From Actinomyces oricola (GTDB taxonomy: Bacteria; Actinomycetota; Actinomycetes; Actinomycetales; Actinomycetaceae), in assembly GCF_004104015.1 (NCBI RefSeq), contig NZ_RYFV01000002.1, forward strand, positions 62,001-126,000: a stretch of DNA of 64,000 nucleotides, written 5' to 3'. The notes under the pieces were generated by a model that saw only the letters and a list, made by a program, of their open reading frames with translations, was not told the origin of the DNA and made no database searches. How positions within the stretch are numbered: position 1 is the first letter of the stretch; every line of letters starts with the position of its first letter. The position numbers and the translations under genes were made by a program. This document shows positions 8,729-16,685 of this stretch, piece by piece.

Positions 8729-8775
8729 GATGAACTCCTTGCGTGATCGTGCGCGGTATGGCGATGGCGGTGATG

Positions 8776-9978
8776 TCAGTTGAGGGCGGTTAGGTCAATG
8801 GGGGCCCCACCGGCGGCGGCGGAGCGGGCGATCGCGTCGGCGATGAGCATCTCGCGGTAGCCGTCGGCGAAGGACGCGCAGGGGGGCAGGGCCCCATCGG
8901 TGACGCCGGCCACCTGCTGGAGGAAGGCGTAGGCCTGGTAGGTGAACTGCTCGATCTGGGTCAGCCCCACCCCGCCGAACGCCATTGAGGAGCCGCGGGC
9001 GAAGTAGGGGAAGTCCGGGTTGACCAGGACCCGGCGCGCGCCGCCCAGGCCGGCGGGGGAGTGGATATCGTCGATCTTGATCTCCCCGCAGCGGGACAGG
9101 TCCCAGGAGGCGCGGCCCTTGGAGCCCAGAACGTCCACCATGAGGGAGTTGGGCAGGCCCCAGGCCACGCGCGAGCAGGAGAAGGTGCCCACGGCGCCGT
9201 TGGCGAAGGTCGCGGTGAAGGTGGCGACGTCGTCGTTCTCCACGTCCTCGTAGACGGCGTTCGCGGTGTCCAGCGCGGTGCCGCGGGTGACGTGCCCGGC
9301 GGCGACGGGGCGCTGCTTGATGGAGGTCATCATGGCGGCGCCGGAGACGCTCACCAGCGGACCGCAGATGGTCTCGGCGGTGTCGATGAGGTGGGAGCCG
9401 ACGTCGCCCAGGGCGCCCGAGCCCATGGGGCCCTTGTACCGCCAGGCCATGGGAGTGTTCGGGTCGGCGCCGTAGTCGCACCAGTAGCGGCCATCGAAGT
9501 GGTTGATCTCGCCCAGGTGCCCCGTCGCCACGAGTTTGGCGAGCTCGGCGACGGCGGCGTTGCGGCGGTAGGTGAAGCCGACCGCCGTGACGACGCCGGC
9601 GCTCTTCTCCGCCTCGGCCATGGCCTTGGCGCTCTCAAGCGTGTCCGCGAGCGGCTTCTCGCACAGGACGTGCTTGCCGGCCTTAATCATGGCCTCGGCG
9701 ATTTCGCGGTGCAGGGCGTTGCCCACGACGATGGAGACAATGTCGATACTCGGGTCGTCGGCGATGGTGCGCCAGTCGGTGACGGCCTTCTCGTAGCCGT
9801 AGCGCTCGGCGGCGTCAACGGCGAAGGGCTCGTAGGCGTCGGCGATGGCGGCCAGGCGGACCTTGGGCAGGCCGAGTTCGAAGACGGTGCCGACCTGGCG
9901 CCAGGCGTTTGCGTGGGTGGTGCCGGCCATGCCCGCGCCGATGACTGCGACGGAGAGTGAGGCGGGTGATGTGCTCAT
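8776..9978 (-). CDS. Gfo/Idh/MocA-family NAD(P)-dependent oxidoreductase
   Basis: A 400-residue dehydrogenase with an N-terminal Rossmann domain (SVAVIGAGMAGTTHANAW), the conserved GKHVLCEKPLADT motif whose lysine takes part in catalysis, and the HLIDTAETICG segment with the catalytic-type histidine. Family members oxidise hydroxyl groups of inositols, glucosides and related sugars. AGGAAGG precedes the ATG at a good distance. It lies upstream of the 7730-8728 isomerase and downstream of an intergenic region with a TTCACGCGCGTGAA palindrome. It is one of three such dehydrogenases in the inositol region and is the most divergent in length, so its substrate may be a different inositol isomer or an inositol derivative. 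Confidence 0.87.
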   Translation of the reverse strand: MSTSPASLSVAVIGAGMAGTTHANAWRQVGTVFELGLPKVRLAAIADAYEPFAVDAAERYGYEKAVTDWRTIADDPSIDIVSIVVGNALHREIAEAMIKAGKHVLCEKPLADTLESAKAMAEAEKSAGVVTAVGFTYRRNAAVAELAKLVATGHLGEINHFDGRYWCDYGADPNTPMAWRYKGPMGSGALGDVGSHLIDTAETICGPLVSVSGAAMMTSIKQRPVAAGHVTRGTALDTANAVYEDVENDDVATFTATFANGAVGTFSCSRVAWGLPNSLMVDVLGSKGRASWDLSRCGEIKIDDIHSPAGLGGARRVLVNPDFPYFARGSSMAFGGVGLTQIEQFTYQAYAFLQQVAGVTDGALPPCASFADGYREMLIADAIARSAAAGGAPIDLTALN

Positions 9979-10058
9979 GGGTGTGCCTTCCTATCCTCAT
10001 TGACGGGTGCTATTGACGGATGCTGAGGGCGGTCTCGACAATGCTGGAACTTCCGTAG

Positions 10059-10072
10059 TTCACGCGCGTGAA
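10059..10072. promoter_or_regulatory. 14-bp palindromic operator in front of dehydrogenase/isomerase pair
   Basis: Perfect palindrome TTCACGCGCGTGAA with the central CG typical of LacI-family operators, 81 bases upstream of the start at 9978. On the minus strand a TTGCTC hexamer and a TGAACT hexamer 17 bases apart could be the -35 and -10; TGAACT overlaps the palindrome, so bound repressor would block polymerase. The same 14 bases recur at 13098-13111. Confidence 0.75.
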
Positions 10073-10195
10073 TTGGTGTGAGCAATGCTGTCATCGGCGC
10101 CGTGCGGTGTCAAGGGCGTCAGAGAAGATATGACCTTTTGTCTGGACAATGAGGGTGCAGGCGCGGTCGAGCGGAGCGGCGCGCTCCCGACGCCC

Positions 10196-11206
10196 CTACC
10201 GCGCCGAGGAGGCCCGAATCGCGAGGGTGGGGGCCAGAACCACGCTGCGCGCCGGCTCGTCGGCGGGCAGGGTCACCTGGGAGTCCAGTCCCGCCCGCTG
10301 GCAGATGAACTCGATGGCCCGGGCCGCCATGACGGGCTCGGGCTGGTTGATGCTCGTCAGCGAGAACTCCTCGCGCTGGGCCAGGTAGGTGTTGTCGTAG
10401 GAGGCGATGAACACGGGGGAGTCCTGGCTGCGATGCACGGCGCGCAAGGCGGGCACGGCGTCGATCGCCAGGACGTCGTTGTGCATGACTAGGCCCAGCG
10501 GCTCGGGGTGCGTGCTCACCGCCGCCCGCACGGCGGGTCCGGCCTCGTCGTGGCAGCCGTAGACGACCAGAGGCAGGCCCGCCTCCTCGGCAGCGCCGGT
10601 CAGGGCGATCTCCCTCTCGTGGCGGGAGGTCTCGTCGCCGCTCCGGGGGCGCACGTACACCAATGACGACGCCCCCCGCTCGCGCAAGTGCTCCACAACG
10701 AGCCCGGCGGCCGCGCGCTCATCGATATGCACGGCGTCGATCCTGCCGCCCGGGGTCTTGCGCCCGATGACGCAGGTGGCGACCTCCTCGCCCACGGCCA
10801 CCACATCCTCGCCGGTCAGCCACGGGGAAACCATCGCGATCCCCGCCACCCGCACGCCCAGGAGCGAGTCGATGGCCCGGTGCAGCGCCACCGGGTCCTC
10901 CGAGCCTACGGTGACGAACAGCGTCATCCCCCGATCCGAGGCGGCCTCATTGAGGCACCTTGCCATGCGCTCGAAGAAGGCGTTGCGCAGGTTGGGCAGC
11001 ACGAGCCCGATGATCGTCGAGCTCCGCCGCGCCAACGACGACGCCGACACATTGACGCGGTACCCCAGGTCCCGGGCCACCTGCTCAATGCGCTCGCGGG
11101 TCTCGCGGGCGACCTTCGGCGATCCGGCGAGGGCCAGGGACACCAGCGAGCGGGAGACTCCCGCGGCGAGCGCGACGTCGCTCTGCGTGGCGGCGTGCGC
11201 GCTCAT
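10196..11206 (-). CDS. LacI-family transcriptional regulator (left arm)
   Basis: A 336-residue LacI-type regulator: N-terminal helix-turn-helix (QSDVALAAGVSRSLVSLALAGSPKVARETRERI) with hinge LARRSSTIIGLVLPNL, then a periplasmic-binding-protein-like effector domain. The ATG at 11206 has AGGAAG just upstream; the GTG four codons earlier is less likely. It lies between two units that both carry the TTCACGCGCGTGAA palindrome (dehydrogenase/isomerase at 8776-9978 and the transporter at 11405-13033), so I infer that it represses them and is relieved by a sugar or cyclitol. No copy of the palindrome is seen in front of its own gene. Confidence 0.93.
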   Translation of the reverse strand: MSAHAATQSDVALAAGVSRSLVSLALAGSPKVARETRERIEQVARDLGYRVNVSASSLARRSSTIIGLVLPNLRNAFFERMARCLNEAASDRGMTLFVTVGSEDPVALHRAIDSLLGVRVAGIAMVSPWLTGEDVVAVGEEVATCVIGRKTPGGRIDAVHIDERAAAGLVVEHLRERGASSLVYVRPRSGDETSRHEREIALTGAAEEAGLPLVVYGCHDEAGPAVRAAVSTHPEPLGLVMHNDVLAIDAVPALRAVHRSQDSPVFIASYDNTYLAQREEFSLTSINQPEPVMAARAIEFICQRAGLDSQVTLPADEPARSVVLAPTLAIRASSAR

Positions 11207-11300
11207 ATGCTTCCTCACTGGCGATGGCTTGTGAGGAGCAGTCTAATCATGCGCTGCTTGAAGCGTTGAAGCCGGGGTGGTGATTCGCTCCGCGGAGCCC

Positions 11301-11338
11301 CCATCGGGTCGGGCGCCCTTCGGCGCCCGGCCCGATGG
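11301..11338 (-). terminator. Strong terminator after the left-arm MFS gene
   Basis: A 17-bp stem with one G-T pair and a short CTTC-type loop (11301-11338), placed 67 bases after the transporter stop on the minus strand. It separates the transporter from the LacI gene downstream. Confidence 0.75.
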
Positions 11339-11404
11339 CGCGGGGGACTGGCCCGCGAGGCGACTCCCCGCCCTGGTCGCGCTGTTCGCAGTGGGGCGCC
11401 CATG

Positions 11405-13033
11405 TCACGCGTAGCGCTGCTGGAACTCCTCCTCCAGCTCCTCCAGGGAGGAGTACTTCGTCTCCGGGACGTTGCGATGCATGTAGATGACCGCGATGAC
11501 GTTGATGATGGAGAAAGTCAGGTAGGTGATGACCGGCCCGAGCTTGTCCATCATGATGGGGAAGAGGAAGGTGATGATCGCGTTGACCACCCACAGGCAC
11601 AGAACCGCGAAGCCCATCGCCGCCCCGCGCATGCGCGTCGGGAAGAGCTCGGACATGATGACCCAGGTGCCCGGGGCGTTGCCGCCCTGCATGAAGAGCA
11701 TGTAGACGACGATGACGACCACCACGAGGTAGGGGACCATCGCGGGCATGGTGTTCAGGATGTTGCCGGCGTCGTCGAGGTGGGGGTTGATGCCGAACAG
11801 GAAGACGGCGGTCATGACCCACAGCATGACGGTCAGGCCGATGGTGCCGCCCAGGAGGACCCCGCGCCGGGAGAAGCGCAGCAGCAGCCACAGGCCGAGC
11901 GAGGAGCCGATGACGGAGGCGATGCCGGTGAGCACGGTGAGCGTGATGGCCGACTCGGTGCCGAAACCCGCGTTCTGCAGGATCTTCGGGGCGTAGTACA
12001 TCATGGTGTTCACGCCCGTGGTCTGGTTGAAGACGCCCACCAGCACGCCGATGATGAGGAGTTTGCGCGTCCATCGGATCTGGAAGCAGCGTGAGAGGCT
12101 CCAGCGTTCGGCGCTGGCCTCTCGGCGGTTGATCTCGATCATCTCGTCGATCTCGGCGGCGATGTCGTCGTCGGGCCTGCGCACGCGCTTGAGCTCGGCT
12201 ATGGCCTGGATGTAGCGAGCCTGGGAGGCGTGCCAGCGGGACGACTCGGGCATCATGCGCATGCCGAGCCACAGCGCGATGGCGGGGATGGAGCACACGA
12301 CGAGCATGTAGCGCCAGGTGTTGCCGGTACCGCCGTCGACGGCGATGGCGTCCTGAACGCTCTTGAGGACATCCCAGCTGTAGGTCCTGCCGACCTCGAC
12401 GGCCTGCTCGACGCCGTCGATCTTGATTGTGGTGCCGGGCGCCACGGAGGTGACGGTGGCCTCGGGGCCGCCGGTGATCCGCGCGATGCCGGCGTTGACG
12501 GCGAAGGCGAGGAACTGGCCGGTGACGATCATGAGCTGGTCGATGCCCACAAGGGTGCCGCGGATGGACTTCGGCGCTGTCTCGGCCAGGTAGACGGGGA
12601 CGGTGGCGGAGGCGCCGCCAACGGCCAGGCCCAGGATGAAGCGGGCGGCGTACAGGACCCAGATATTGGGGGAGAAGGTGCAGCCCAGGGCGCCGAAGAG
12701 GAAGATCGCCGCGAGCATGAGAATGTTGTGGCGTCGCCCGTAGGCGTCGGAGAGGCGGCCGCCGAAGAACGCGCCGCAGGCGCAGCCGATGAGGAGGATG
12801 CCGCCGACGAGGCCCTCCTCAGTGGAGTTCAGGTGGAGTCCGTTCGCGGCCTGGGGGAGGTACATGTAGGGAAGCGCCCCGGAGATGACACCGGTGTCAT
12901 AGCCGAAGAGGAGTGAGCCCAGCGTGGCGACCACGGCCACGAAGCCTACTGAGCGGCGCGCGCCGGACGGGGGTGTTTGCTTGACCAGGGAGTCGATCTC
13001 CTCCCTGGTGGGGTCCGTTGACTGTGCGGTCAT
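11405..13033 (-). CDS. MFS sugar/inositol:H+ symporter (sugar porter family)
   Basis: A 542-residue twelve-helix transporter of the sugar porter family, the group that holds IolT/GalP/XylE. Signature motifs: GYDTGVISGALPYM in helix 1, GGRLSDAYGRRHNI between helices 2 and 3, RGTLVGIDQ, PESSRWH at the end of helix 6, QTTGVNTMMYYAPKI in helix 7, and the terminal PETKYSSLEELEEEF. It is about 50 residues longer than usual because of an extra-cytoplasmic loop (about residues 175-235). AAGGA precedes the ATG. An operator palindrome and a TTGACA promoter lie upstream. It is a close relative of the second transporter at 28727-30316; both likely import inositols. Confidence 0.92.
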   Translation of the reverse strand: MTAQSTDPTREEIDSLVKQTPPSGARRSVGFVAVVATLGSLLFGYDTGVISGALPYMYLPQAANGLHLNSTEEGLVGGILLIGCACGAFFGGRLSDAYGRRHNILMLAAIFLFGALGCTFSPNIWVLYAARFILGLAVGGASATVPVYLAETAPKSIRGTLVGIDQLMIVTGQFLAFAVNAGIARITGGPEATVTSVAPGTTIKIDGVEQAVEVGRTYSWDVLKSVQDAIAVDGGTGNTWRYMLVVCSIPAIALWLGMRMMPESSRWHASQARYIQAIAELKRVRRPDDDIAAEIDEMIEINRREASAERWSLSRCFQIRWTRKLLIIGVLVGVFNQTTGVNTMMYYAPKILQNAGFGTESAITLTVLTGIASVIGSSLGLWLLLRFSRRGVLLGGTIGLTVMLWVMTAVFLFGINPHLDDAGNILNTMPAMVPYLVVVVIVVYMLFMQGGNAPGTWVIMSELFPTRMRGAAMGFAVLCLWVVNAIITFLFPIMMDKLGPVITYLTFSIINVIAVIYMHRNVPETKYSSLEELEEEFQQRYA

Positions 13034-13095
13034 GTGAGGATCCTTCTGTTCGCACCCTGTGGGTGGGCGGTGCGCGCGGAGCTACGCGCATATCA

Positions 13096-13125
13096 AGTTC
13101 ACGCGCGTGAACAATGTCCTGTCAA
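13096..13125 (-). promoter_or_regulatory. Promoter with embedded LacI-type palindrome for the MFS gene
   Basis: On the minus strand TTGACA (13125-13120) and TGAACT (13101-13096) are 18 bases apart and fit a sigma-70-type promoter. The perfect palindrome TTCACGCGCGTGAA (13098-13111) covers the -10 and part of the spacer, the same geometry as at 10059-10072. A one-mismatch version of the TGTCNNGACA site (13115-13124) overlaps the -35, so a second regulator could also act here. Confidence 0.75.
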
Positions 13126-13182
13126 TAGGATGCAGAGAGGTCAGATGACTGATGTGGCCGCGTGCGGGCGCGCCGGGAAAAC

Positions 13183-13221
13183 GACGGCTCCCCCGTCCAC
13201 TGTCCGGATGGGGGAGCCGTC
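13183..13221 (-). terminator. Intrinsic terminator of iolE
   Basis: Perfect 12-bp stem (13183-13194 with 13210-13221) followed on the minus strand by GTTTT, downstream of the iolE stop. Confidence 0.8.
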
Positions 13222-13291
13222 AGGGCCTGCGGCCGGGGCCGGCGCCCAGCGGCCGGATGGGCCGGCTGCGGCGTCGGCGGGGCGGAGCGCC

Positions 13292-14218
13292 TCAGGCGGT
13301 GAAGAGCGTGTCCTCCAGGTAGGCGCGCGCCTTGCGGGCGTACTCCAGGGGGTTGGCCACTGCCGGGTCCTGCTCGGCCTCGACCAGGATCCAGTCGGAG
13401 TAGCCGTGGTCCACCAGCAGCCGGTAGGGCTCGGTGAAGTCAATGCAGCCATCGCCGGGCACGGTGAACATGCCGGCCAAGAAGGAGTCCAGGAAGGAGC
13501 GGCCGGCGGCTCGGGACTCGGCCATCTTCTCGGGGCGCACGTCCTTGAAGTGGACGTGCTTGACCCGGTCGATGGTGGCTCGCAGCAAGCCCATGACGTT
13601 GCCGTCGCCGACGAAGGCGTGCCCGGTGTCGAACAGGAGTGAGACCCTGGCCGGGTCGGTCATCTCCATAAGGCGCACCGTCTCCTCCTTGGTCTGAACG
13701 ACGGTGCCCAGGTGGTGGTGGTAGACGAGCTCCAGGCCGTGGGCCTGGGCGATCTGCCCCAGGCGGTTCAGGCCCGCCGCCAGCACCTCCCACTCGGCGT
13801 CGGTGAGGACCGGCTTGTTGGTGAAGATGCTGACGTCGCGGATGCCCTGGACGCTTCCGGTCTGCTCGGAGACCACCACACGGCTTGCGCCGAGGTATTC
13901 CAGGTAGGCGCACTTGTCCTCGAACTCGGGGATGACGGCCTCCACGCCGTCGCGCACAATGAAGGAGGAGAACCATTGCGCGGCGATTCGCAGTCCGTGG
14001 GCCTCGACGGCGGCCTTGACCTCCTCCTTGGGCGGGAAGAACCCGGCGCACTCAGTGCCGGCGTAGCCAACGGCGGCGAGGTCCTCGAGCATGTCCTCCA
14101 GGGTGTTCCACTCTCCGACCTCGGGGATGTCGTCATTGCGCCAGGAGATGGGGTGCATGCCCCAGGTGATGCCGTGGGGGTCTTTGATTGCGGTGGCGGG
14201 GTTGTAAACGGTGGTCAT
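13292..14218 (-). CDS. iolE: Myo-inosose-2 dehydratase
   Basis: A 308-residue TIM-barrel enzyme that dehydrates scyllo-inosose (2-keto-myo-inositol) to the diketone used by IolD. The sequence carries the IolE features TWGMHPISWRNDDIPE near the N-terminus, GTECAGFFPP, LVYHHHLGTVVQT, VSLLFDTGHAFVGDGN and KHVHFKDVRPEKM with metal-binding Glu/Asp/His positions. Length is standard. AGAGGGA precedes the ATG. It is transcribed alone on the minus strand, divergent from a LacI gene, with a TGTCNNGACA site in the shared intergenic region and its own terminator. The split of iolE from the iolCBD genes is unusual, but all are joined by the shared operator. Confidence 0.9.
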   Translation of the reverse strand: MTTVYNPATAIKDPHGITWGMHPISWRNDDIPEVGEWNTLEDMLEDLAAVGYAGTECAGFFPPKEEVKAAVEAHGLRIAAQWFSSFIVRDGVEAVIPEFEDKCAYLEYLGASRVVVSEQTGSVQGIRDVSIFTNKPVLTDAEWEVLAAGLNRLGQIAQAHGLELVYHHHLGTVVQTKEETVRLMEMTDPARVSLLFDTGHAFVGDGNVMGLLRATIDRVKHVHFKDVRPEKMAESRAAGRSFLDSFLAGMFTVPGDGCIDFTEPYRLLVDHGYSDWILVEAEQDPAVANPLEYARKARAYLEDTLFTA

Positions 14219-14327
14219 GGCGGGTGGTCCCTCTTCGTTGAGTTCTTATCGGTGGTGCTGGCCGGCGTCTCGCGGTGTTGTGCCCATCGGCGGTGGCGAG
14301 CACACCCATAGATTACATAAGTATTAA

Positions 14328-14337
14328 TGTCAGGACA
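14328..14337. promoter_or_regulatory. IolR-type operator between iolE and LacI gene
   Basis: TGTCAGGACA, reading TGTCCTGACA on the iolE strand, lies in the divergent region 110 bases upstream of iolE. It overlaps a possible -35 (TTGTCC) with TGTAAT downstream. It is one of six TGT[C/T]NNGACA-like sites in the inositol region. Confidence 0.65.
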
Positions 14338-14421
14338 AGGTGTGAATGGGAAGATGCTGCTCCCGTGCCGTTACCATGATCCGGTTAGGCGGGCGGTCGT
14401 GCCCGTGCATTTGGAGGTTCC

Positions 14422-15477
14422 ATGGCGCAAGGGCGGAATGGCAGGGCGACGATCGCCACGGTCGCGGCCCGTGCCGGGCGCTCCATCTCCACCGTCTCCG
14501 CCGCCCTCAACGGCAGTCCGGGTGTGGCCGCGTCGACCCGCGAGGAGATCCTGCGCGTGGCCGGAGAACTGGGATATGAGGCTGATCCGCGGGCGCGCCT
14601 CCTGCGCAGCCGTCACACCGGACTCATTGGTGCCAGCTTCGCCGTAGGGCAGGCGTTCCAGGGGCAGATCGTTGACGGGCTGTACCGCGCCTGCTCCGAG
14701 CTGGGGCACTCCCTGGTGCTGGCCGCCTCCACCCCGCACCGCGACGTGGCCCAGGGCCTGCGCGGACTGCTGTCGGAGCGCTGCGAGGGGCTTATCCTCA
14801 TTGACCCCGACGTGGCGGCCCCGGTCCTGGCCGGTGCCGTCGAGCGCGCCCAGGGCGTGCTCATCTGCACCAGCACGGGGCTGGCGGATGTCGACGAGGT
14901 CCATTCTCGCGACGATGTTGGCGTCACCGCGCTGGTGGACCACCTGGTCATGACCGGGCGGCGGCGCATTGTCCACCTGGATGGGGCCGATGAGACCGCT
15001 GCGGAGTTACGGGCCCGCACCTACCTCACCGCCATGGAGAACCATGGCCTGGCCGGCCTGTCCCGGGTGGTTCCCGGCGGCGGTGACGAGGAAAGCGGAG
15101 CCCGGGCGGTGCAGGTCCTTCTGGGTGATCGGCTCCCCGAGGCGCTGTTGTGCTTCAATGACCACTGCGCCGTGGGGGCGCTCATGGAACTGCGGCGTCA
15201 GGGGGTCAGGGTGCCCCAGGACGTGGCGATCACTGGCTACGACGACATCCCGGTGACCGCGGTCTCCTCCTTCTCCTTGACCACTGTGCACCAGGACGCG
15301 GGTCTCCTGGCCGAGGTGGCGGTGCGGGCGCTGCTGGGGCGGGTGCACCCCGAGCAGGCCCAGACCATGGGGATCATGCCCCCGGGGGTGGTGAGTCGAG
15401 CCCGTCCCCAGGGTGGGAGCGCCTATTTCGTCATGCCCAGCCTCGTACTTCGCGGGACGACGGCGGTGGGGGCCTGA
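14422..15477 (+). CDS. LacI-family transcriptional regulator (second)
   Basis: A 351-residue LacI-type regulator with N-terminal helix-turn-helix (TIATVAARAGRSISTVSAALNGSPGVAASTREEI), hinge LLRSRHTGLIGASF and a C-terminal effector-binding domain (FNDHCAVGALMELRRQGVRVPQDVAITGYDDIPV). GGAGG lies six bases before the ATG. It diverges from iolE and converges on iolG. I could not find a convincing palindromic operator of its own in the 203-base region upstream; the only clear site there is the TGTCAGGACA element attributed to the GntR protein. Targets are therefore open; iolE and iolG are the nearest candidates. Confidence 0.92.
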   Translation: MAQGRNGRATIATVAARAGRSISTVSAALNGSPGVAASTREEILRVAGELGYEADPRARLLRSRHTGLIGASFAVGQAFQGQIVDGLYRACSELGHSLVLAASTPHRDVAQGLRGLLSERCEGLILIDPDVAAPVLAGAVERAQGVLICTSTGLADVDEVHSRDDVGVTALVDHLVMTGRRRIVHLDGADETAAELRARTYLTAMENHGLAGLSRVVPGGGDEESGARAVQVLLGDRLPEALLCFNDHCAVGALMELRRQGVRVPQDVAITGYDDIPVTAVSSFSLTTVHQDAGLLAEVAVRALLGRVHPEQAQTMGIMPPGVVSRARPQGGSAYFVMPSLVLRGTTAVGA

Positions 15478-15565
15478 GCGCCCCATCCGGTCCTGCAGCG
15501 CTGCGGCCGGCGCCGGGTGTTGCGGGCGCGGTGCCGCCCCCGGGTGGAAGGGGGGGCGGTGAAGC

Positions 15566-15598
15566 GGTGGGCGCCGCCCCCGGGGAACGGCGCCCACC
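15566..15598. terminator. Bidirectional terminator between LacI gene and iolG
   Basis: Perfect 11-bp stem (15566-15576 with 15588-15598) in the gap between two convergent genes. Confidence 0.7.
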
Positions 15599-15612
15599 CG
15601 GACCGGGAGTGC

Positions 15613-16602
15613 TCAACCCAAGCGCACCGGCTTCCCACTCCTGGCCGACTGCGTGGCCGCCTCAGCCAGGCGCAGGGCCTGGATGGCGTCGTCAATGCTC
15701 GTGGGCGGTGTTGTGCCCGCCTCGACGGCCTCAATGAAGGCTGACAGCTCCAGGCGGTAGGCGTCGGCGTAGCGCTCCAGGAAGAAGTCCAGGTAGGGCT
15801 CCTGGGCGTCAGTGACCTCCGCGTTGGACAGGCGCACCGTGGTGGGGCGGATGTTCTCGGCGAAGAGCGCTCCGTCGCGGCCTGAGGCCTCTAGGCGCTG
15901 GTCGTAGCCGGAGGCGCAGTGGCGGTTGTTAATTATCGTGGCCACGGCCCCCGTGGCGGCGCGCAGGGTCACCACGGCGGCGTCGAAGTCGCCGGCCTTC
16001 TCAATGGCGGGATCCAGGTTCTGGCCCACGGCGTGGACCTCCGTGATCTCGCCCAGGAAGAAGCGGGCGGTGTCGAAGTCGTGGATGGTCATGTCGCGGA
16101 AGATGCCGCCGGAGACCGCAATGTACTCCACCGGCGGTGCTGCGGGGTCTCGGCTAATGATGGTCAGCTGCTCAAGCCGCCCGATCCTGCCGGCGGCCAC
16201 GGCGGCGTGCACAGCGGCGAAAGAGGGGTCGAAGCGGCGGTTGAAGCCGAACATGACCGGGACCTTGACGGCGTCGAGTTCGGCGCGGGCCGCCTCAACG
16301 TCTTTCATGTCCAGGGCGATCGGCTTTTCGCATAGAACTGCTTTGCCCGCTGCGGCGGCGGCCAGGAGGTGGGGGATGTGCAGTGGTGTGGGGCTGCCAA
16401 CGATGACGGCGTCCACCTGCGGGTCGGAGAAGACCTCCTCGGCATCCTTGCACGAGCGGGCCCCATAGAGGGTGGCCAGCTTGTCCGCGGCGTCCCCGAA
16501 AGGGTCGGCGACAAGGGTGAGCTCGGCGGCCGGGTGGCCGGCAATGGTCTTGGCGTGGACGTGGCCGATGCGGCCCGCTCCAATGACGGCGATCTTGAGC
16601 AT
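15613..16602 (-). CDS. iolG: Inositol 2-dehydrogenase
   Basis: A 329-residue Gfo/Idh/MocA enzyme that oxidises myo-inositol to scyllo-inosose with NAD+, the first step of the pathway. Rossmann motif AVIGAGRIGHVHAKTI, catalytic-lysine motif GKAVLCEKPIALD, substrate-binding GGIFRDMTIHDFDTARFFLG and the FMFGFNRRFDPSF motif match the IolG group closely. CAGGAG precedes the ATG. It lies 83 bases downstream of the transaldolase-like gene and is probably cotranscribed with it from the promoter near 17850. Two further dehydrogenases of this family are in the region (8776-9978 and 26456-27463); this one looks most like classical IolG. Confidence 0.92.
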   Translation of the reverse strand: MLKIAVIGAGRIGHVHAKTIAGHPAAELTLVADPFGDAADKLATLYGARSCKDAEEVFSDPQVDAVIVGSPTPLHIPHLLAAAAAGKAVLCEKPIALDMKDVEAARAELDAVKVPVMFGFNRRFDPSFAAVHAAVAAGRIGRLEQLTIISRDPAAPPVEYIAVSGGIFRDMTIHDFDTARFFLGEITEVHAVGQNLDPAIEKAGDFDAAVVTLRAATGAVATIINNRHCASGYDQRLEASGRDGALFAENIRPTTVRLSNAEVTDAQEPYLDFFLERYADAYRLELSAFIEAVEAGTTPPTSIDDAIQALRLAEAATQSARSGKPVRLG

Positions 16603-16685
16603 CGTTGCTCCTGCTTTCAGTTGGGTGTGGATGTTGAGGGGCGATGGGCGGGGCCGGGCGGTCCGTGCCGGTGGAGCGGCCCTAT

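Noticed and set aside
13115-13124. One-mismatch TGTCNNGACA site on the -35 of the left-arm MFS promoter
   Set aside because: A single mismatch in 10 bases is expected by chance several times in the window; mentioned with the promoter but not counted as a regulon member.
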